A stretch of 64,000 nucleotides of DNA from Fulvimarina manganoxydans (GTDB taxonomy: Bacteria > Pseudomonadota > Alphaproteobacteria > Rhizobiales > Rhizobiaceae): contig NZ_FWXR01000003.1 of assembly GCF_900176465.1 (NCBI RefSeq), forward strand, positions 248,001 through 312,000, given 5' to 3'. Position 1 is the first letter of the stretch, and each line of letters begins with the position of its first letter. The translations under genes and the position numbers were made by a program. The notes below the pieces were generated by a model. The model had not been told where the DNA came from and searched no databases. It saw only the letters and a list, made by a program, of their open reading frames with translations. Of the stretch, positions 59,989 through 64,000 are shown piece after piece.

Positions 59989-60539
59989 GGAAGTGTCCCA
60001 AAGCCTTCGATCTTGTTACTCTCATGATCGCGATAAGCGGAGCCACACCGACGCTCGCGGCGGCGACCACAAGCGAGACCATCCCCGAATATATGGACGA
60101 CCGCTCCTCGCCGGAGACGCTGATCAAGTCGCTCTATAATGCGATCGATCGACAGGAATATCTGAGAGCGTGGAGCTATTTCACGGGCCAGTCTGGCCGC
60201 GCCGATTTCGAGACATTCGCTTCGGGCTGTGAGACGACGAAAAGCGTTCGCGTGAAACTCGGCGACGTTGTCTCTGAGGGGGCGGCGGGCACCGTCTATT
60301 CGAGCGTTCCGACCGTCATCGAATCGCTCTCCACGAACGGTGATAGAAAAATCTTCGCTGGTTGCTACCAGACCCGTCTCGTCCAGCCGAGCGTTCAGGC
60401 GGAGCCGCCTTTTCGTCCCCTGCAGATCGAAGCTGCGCATTTGCAATCGACCGAGCTAAGTTTCGATAAGGCAAGAGGCAACTGTCCTGACGGGGCTTGC
60501 AATGAGCTTCGCGTCTCGATCGTCGGATTGGGCTCCTGA
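59985..60539 (+). CDS. Secreted hypothetical protein
   Basis: This 184-residue protein starts with a cationic/hydrophobic leader (MRKCPKAFDLVTLMIAISGATPTLAAA) that looks like a signal peptide. The mature part has an alpha-beta pattern (SPETLIKSLYNAIDRQEYLRAWSYFTGQSGRADFETFASGC). It has four cysteines after the leader (in SGCETTKS, AGCYQTR and NCPDGAC). It is not a recognised family to me. It overlaps the SDR by ATGA, so both are co-translated, just before lpdA. Confidence 0.75.
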   Translation: MRKCPKAFDLVTLMIAISGATPTLAAATTSETIPEYMDDRSSPETLIKSLYNAIDRQEYLRAWSYFTGQSGRADFETFASGCETTKSVRVKLGDVVSEGAAGTVYSSVPTVIESLSTNGDRKIFAGCYQTRLVQPSVQAEPPFRPLQIEAAHLQSTELSFDKARGNCPDGACNELRVSIVGLGS

Positions 60540-60628
60540 TCGGTGGTGCGAAAGAGCGAATCGCCGCATTAGGGTCGATCACATAAACAGACACGTTGAA
60601 TACGAATTTCGAACAGGAACGGCACACC

Positions 60629-62041
60629 ATGTCTGACACCTATGATCTTGTCGTCATCGGCTCGGGGCCAGGCGGCTATGTCTGCGCCATCAAAGCCGCG
60701 CAGCTCGGCCTGAAGGTCGCCTGCGTCGAGAAGCGCAAGACCTATGGCGGCACCTGCCTCAATGTTGGCTGCATACCGTCCAAGGCTCTGCTCCATGCCT
60801 CGGAGCGCTTTCACGAAGCCGGCCATCAGCTTGCCGATCTCGGCATCAAGGTGAGCCCCGAGCTCGATCTGCCGACGATGATGGGTCACAAGGACAAGAC
60901 GGTGAAGTCGAATGTCGACGGCATCGCCTATCTGTTCAAGAAGAATAAAGTCACCGGCGTCGTCGGGACCGGTAAGATCACCGGCAAGGGAACCGTAGAG
61001 GTGACCAAGGACGACGGCTCGACCGAGACCTTGGAGACGAAAAACATTGTCATTGCGACCGGCTCCGAGGTCGCCGGCATTCCGGGCGTCGAGGTTCAGT
61101 TCGACGCCGATACGATCGTCTCCTCCGACGAAGCGATAGCCCTGTCCCAGGTCCCCGGCGAGATGGTGATCGTCGGCGGCGGCGTCATCGGCCTTGAGCT
61201 CGGCTCCGTCTGGTCGCGTCTCGGCGCCAAGGTCACCGTCGTCGAATATCTCGACAAGGTGCTCGGCCCGATGGATGCAGAGGTATCAACCGCTTTCCAG
61301 AAGCTTCTCGTCAAACAGGGCTTCACCTTCAAGCTGGGCGCCAAGGTGACCGCCGTCTCCAAGGATGGCGACAAGGGTTCCGTCACCTTCGAGCCGGCCA
61401 AGGGCGGCGAGGCGGAAACGCTGTCGGCCGATGTCGTGCTCGTTGCCACGGGCCGTAAGCCTTACACCGCAGGTCTCGGCCTCGAGAGTGCCGGGGTCGA
61501 GCTCGACGATCGCGGCCGGGTCCATATCGACGAGCATTTCCGCACCAATGTGGGCGGCATTTATGCGATCGGCGACGTGGTGCGCGGCGCGATGCTTGCC
61601 CATAAGGCGGAGGACGAGGGTGTCGCGCTCGCCGAAATCCTGGCCGGCCAGTCGGGTCACGTGAATTACGACGCAATCCCGTCGGTGGTCTATACGGCGC
61701 CGGAAGTCGCCTCGGTCGGCAAGACCGAGGAAGAGCTGAAGAAGGCCGGCATCGACTATAAGGTCGGCAAATTCCCTTTCATGGCCAATGGGCGCGCCCG
61801 CGCCATGCTGGCGACGGACGGCTTCGTGAAGATGCTCACCGATGCCAAGACCGACAAGCTGCTCGGCTGCCATATTCTGGGGGCGGGCGCCGGCGATCTC
61901 ATCGTGGAAGCTGCGCTGGTCATGGAGTTCGGCGGCTCGGCCGAAGACGTGGCTCTGACCAGCCATGCCCATCCCTCGCTTTCGGAGGCGATGCGCGAGG
62001 CGGCGATGGCCGCCGCTTACGGCAAGCCAATCCACATCTGA
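60629..62041 (+). CDS. lpdA: Dihydrolipoamide dehydrogenase
   Basis: LpdA is the E3 flavoprotein that reoxidises lipoamide. The 470-residue protein has the FAD site YDLVVIGSGPGGYVCAIKAAQLG, the redox pair in GGTCLNVGCIPSK, the NAD site VIVGGGVIGLELGSVW, and the C-terminal catalytic His in HAHPSLSEAMREA. ATG 60629 is used because the protein starts with the FAD domain. The frame is open upstream to 60596. A hairpin-plus-T terminator follows at 62095. Confidence 0.97.
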   Translation: MSDTYDLVVIGSGPGGYVCAIKAAQLGLKVACVEKRKTYGGTCLNVGCIPSKALLHASERFHEAGHQLADLGIKVSPELDLPTMMGHKDKTVKSNVDGIAYLFKKNKVTGVVGTGKITGKGTVEVTKDDGSTETLETKNIVIATGSEVAGIPGVEVQFDADTIVSSDEAIALSQVPGEMVIVGGGVIGLELGSVWSRLGAKVTVVEYLDKVLGPMDAEVSTAFQKLLVKQGFTFKLGAKVTAVSKDGDKGSVTFEPAKGGEAETLSADVVLVATGRKPYTAGLGLESAGVELDDRGRVHIDEHFRTNVGGIYAIGDVVRGAMLAHKAEDEGVALAEILAGQSGHVNYDAIPSVVYTAPEVASVGKTEEELKKAGIDYKVGKFPFMANGRARAMLATDGFVKMLTDAKTDKLLGCHILGAGAGDLIVEAALVMEFGGSAEDVALTSHAHPSLSEAMREAAMAAAYGKPIHI

Positions 62042-62094
62042 GACCGATGGCGCTGCCCGAAGGCGGCGCCCGTCACCTCTGAACGACACAAGGC

Positions 62095-62132
62095 TTCAAG
62101 CCGGATCGCGATCGTGATCCGGCTTGAATTTT
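62095..62132 (+). terminator. Strong terminator for the suc operon, overlapping the DUF2948 stop
   Basis: A 13-base perfect stem (62095-62107 with 62116-62128, arms TTCAAGCCGGATC and GATCCGGCTTGAA) with an eight-base loop is followed by TTTT on the plus strand. The stop codon and last codons of the convergent DUF2948 gene lie inside the hairpin. Confidence 0.85.
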
Positions 62133-62554
62133 GTCGACCAAGCCCCGCCAATATCGGTCAGTTGGGCCTCGATCACCTCGACGGAGAGACGGATCGTGGC
62201 GCCGCCTGCGAAAACCAGATCGATCACGCCCGATGGGTCTTGCGAGGGCGTGAAACGAATCGCAAGAAGAACAAGGACCGCGTCCGAGTCCTGGCCATCG
62301 AAGCCGGTGCTCTTGACCTCATTCACCCTGTCGAAATGCAGGACCGCGCGTCGTCGCTCATAGCTCGGCTTGGAAAACAGGCCGAACCGTCGCTTCTGCG
62401 CGGATTCCCAGACGAAGCGGTTGAACTCCATCACGAACTGCTTCTGCCGGCTGCGATGGACGCAGTCCTTCGGATGGACGACGGCGTCCTGGCAGGTGGC
62501 GGAAAGAACCGCAAGATCGTCCGGATCGACGGCGAGGAGGCGAAGACGGTCCAT
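62096..62554 (-). CDS. DUF2948-family protein
   Basis: This 152-residue protein of unknown function starts MDRLRLLAVDPDDLAVLSATCQDAVVHPKDCVHRSRQKQFVMEFNRFVWE, the family pattern, and continues ERRRAVLHFDRVNEVKSTGFD and IRLSVEVIEAQLTDIGGAW. In many rhizobia it is next to murA and hisD, but neither is present in this window. Its stop lies in the lpdA terminator. Confidence 0.88.
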   Translation of the reverse strand: MDRLRLLAVDPDDLAVLSATCQDAVVHPKDCVHRSRQKQFVMEFNRFVWESAQKRRFGLFSKPSYERRRAVLHFDRVNEVKSTGFDGQDSDAVLVLLAIRFTPSQDPSGVIDLVFAGGATIRLSVEVIEAQLTDIGGAWSTKFKPDHDRDPA

Positions 62555-62674
62555 GGGCTCTCTGAAAGATCGAGGACTGGATCGCTGCTAGATAGCAGCG
62601 GCCGCGCGGGCAGGGCGGCGGCACGGCCACATGTAATTCGCAAGCACGAAGAGGCCAACCGACCTCCCGACGTT

Positions 62675-63163
62675 TCAGCCTTCGCGGCGACCGCTTTTTT
62701 CCGGCCGAATGAAGACGAGGTGCTTCAAGCCGAGAAAATTGGCGAGAAGGCCCACGCCTGCCGCCATAACCAACGCGACAATCGGAATGTCCAACGGATA
62801 AGGCAGCAAAAGCACCGCGATGGAGTAGACGGCGAGATTGCAGAGGAAACCGAATCCCTGCACGCCGAGATAGGCTCCGAATTCAGCTATGAGGCTTCGC
62901 CCGCCGCCGACAAAGGCAAAGCGGCGGTTGAGGAGCCACGTGGTTACGACCGCGCAGGAAAACGTCGCGAATCGGGACGCGATCGGGTCGGCGTCGAACC
63001 CTTCCGTCAGGATCAACAAGCCACCGCCATCGAGAGCGAAGCCGATTGCGCCAATGACCGCAAATCGTAGAAACTGCGCGCGCGATGCTTGCGGCGCCGT
63101 CACGTCCGCTTCTTGACCTCTGCCATGCTTCGAATCGATGGGATGGTCAGATAGCTTAGGCAT
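62675..63163 (-). CDS. GtrA-family membrane protein
   Basis: This is a 162-residue GtrA-like protein with four hydrophobic helices, thought to move polyprenol-linked sugars across the membrane. It contains QFLRFAVIGAIGFALDGGGLLIL and FATFSCAVVTTWLLNRRFAFVG, the family signatures, and FLGLKHLVFIRP at the end. ATG 63163 has AGGA upstream but overlaps the GT2 gene by 64 bases. A GTG at 63103 would give a four-base overlap. It pairs with the GT2 enzyme. Confidence 0.85.
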   Translation of the reverse strand: MPKLSDHPIDSKHGRGQEADVTAPQASRAQFLRFAVIGAIGFALDGGGLLILTEGFDADPIASRFATFSCAVVTTWLLNRRFAFVGGGRSLIAEFGAYLGVQGFGFLCNLAVYSIAVLLLPYPLDIPIVALVMAAGVGLLANFLGLKHLVFIRPEKSGRREG

Positions 63164-64000
63164 TTCATTTCCTGGCGCACACGCGTGACGAGATCCATGA
63201 TGAGGCCGGCGACAACCAAAATCCCGCCGAGCAGCACGAGACCGGTCGACAGAACCGCCGTTGGCAGGCGCGGCACGGTACCCGTCTGGGAGTAGGTGAT
63301 GAAGAGCGGCACGGCGAGGAGCACGCCGAGCAAACCCGATGCGACCCCAAGACCACCATAGAAGAGGCGTGGCCGCTCGATGCGGAGGAGGCGGATGATC
63401 GTGCGCAGGATGCGAGCGCCGTCGCGATAGGTCGAAAGCTTGCTGTAGGAGCCTTCCGGCCGCTCGCCGTAATTGGTCTCGATCTCTCCGATCGGCATCC
63501 GCAATTCCAGAGCATGGACCGTCAGCTCGGTTTCGATCTCGAAACCGTTGGACATGGCGGGGAAGGACTTCGCGAAACGGCGCGAAAAGACCTTGTAGCC
63601 CGACAGCATATCGGAGATCTGGCTACCGAACATGGTTCGTACCATGCCGCTGAGCAGACGATTTCCGAAGCGATGACCCAAGCGATAGGCGCCGACGGCC
63701 TCCGATTTCCGCGCGCCGTTCACGAGGTCGTTTCCGTTCTCGACGAGGCAGCGAATGAGATCGGGCGCGCGAGAGGCGTCGTAAGTCGCATCGCCATCGA
63801 CGAGGACATAGATGTCAGCCTCCACATCGGCAAACATCCGTCGGATGACATTTCCCTTGCCCCGGCGGACGACGCGCGACAGCTGAGCACCATGGGCAAG
63901 CGCCACTTCGGACGTGCGATCGCTCGAGGCGTTGTCGAAGACATGAATGGTGGCGGACGGGAGCGCTGTGCGAAAACCGTCTATGACGGCGCCAACAGTG
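63100..64000 (-). CDS. GT2 glycosyltransferase (DPM1/ArnC-like), 5' end outside window
   Basis: This is a family-2 glycosyltransferase, likely making a polyprenyl-phosphate sugar. The frame is open to base 64000, with VFDNASSDRT about 30 residues in from the window edge. It has the DxD motif in VLVDGDATYD, then ISDMLSGYKVFSRRF and NYGERPEGSYSKLSTYRDG, the DPM1/GtrB signatures. Two C-terminal helices (LGVASGLLGVLLAVPLFITY and GLVLLGGILVVAGLIMDL) anchor it. Its 3' end overlaps the GtrA-like gene. Confidence 0.88.
   Translation of the reverse strand, partial: TVGAVIDGFRTALPSATIHVFDNASSDRTSEVALAHGAQLSRVVRRGKGNVIRRMFADVEADIYVLVDGDATYDASRAPDLIRCLVENGNDLVNGARKSEAVGAYRLGHRFGNRLLSGMVRTMFGSQISDMLSGYKVFSRRFAKSFPAMSNGFEIETELTVHALELRMPIGEIETNYGERPEGSYSKLSTYRDGARILRTIIRLLRIERPRLFYGGLGVASGLLGVLLAVPLFITYSQTGTVPRLPTAVLSTGLVLLGGILVVAGLIMDLVTRVRQEMKCLSYLTIPSIRSMAEVKKRT

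Overview
This window looks like a chromosomal segment of an alphaproteobacterium of the order Hyphomicrobiales (Rhizobiales). The evidence is high GC and strong GC3 codon use, an ActS/ActR redox pair, a CcrM-type methylase, DciA, a YacG next to Maf, an accD-folC pair behind trpFBA, a hisB-DUF2628-hisH-hisA order, and an mdh-sucC-sucD-sucA-sucB-lpdA operon. The family within the order cannot be fixed from the sequence alone. I see no rRNA, tRNA, CRISPR array or insertion sequence.

Region 1 to 4.8 kb: the end of a urease accessory operon (ureE partial, ureF, ureG) is coupled to an 8-oxoguanine-deaminase-like amidohydrolase, followed by a lone DsbD-N-terminal-like periplasmic protein and YqgE. 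Region 4.9 to 11.9 kb: a large GGDEF/EAL membrane sensor, a GNAT acetyltransferase, an M16 peptidase, threonine synthase and a lipoprotein. Region 12.3 to 15.1 kb: a MarR/GbsR-type regulator with a downstream operon of three membrane or redox proteins. One of these, an SDR-DoxX fusion, is interrupted by an in-frame TGA. Nearly identical palindromes sit in front of the regulator and in front of the operon.

Region 15.2 to 32.2 kb: DedA, cardiolipin synthase, HAD phosphatase, CcrM, MutY, an O-antigen-ligase/GT25 surface-sugar pair, DciA, a DsbA-like lipoprotein, a divergent pyruvate phosphate dikinase, an SLC13 transporter with RCK domains, a soluble PAS-PAS chemoreceptor and a YciE-like ferritin-fold protein. 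Region 32.4 to 38.3 kb: ActS/ActR, an MmcB-like protein, CueR, an L,D-transpeptidase, infA, maf and yacG.

Region 38.5 to 47.4 kb: trpF-trpB-cutA-trpA-accD-folC, converging on hisB-DUF2628-hisH-hisA, which ends without hisF. Region 47.6 to 62.1 kb: zapE and the TCA-cycle operon. The operon carries a vapBC toxin-antitoxin module between sucC and sucD, an FkbM-type methyltransferase between sucD and sucA, a two-lipoyl-domain OdhB, and a small amber-interrupted gene, an SDR and a secreted protein before lpdA. The window closes with DUF2948, a GtrA-like membrane protein and a partial polyprenol-type GT2 glycosyltransferase.

The most interesting places are the vapBC insertion with its own 14-bp-arm palindrome inside sucCD, the regulator/operator pair at 14.4-15.1 kb with a broken gene in its target operon, the amber-split small gene after odhB, and the dikinase whose nucleotide-binding domain has lost its usual loop.
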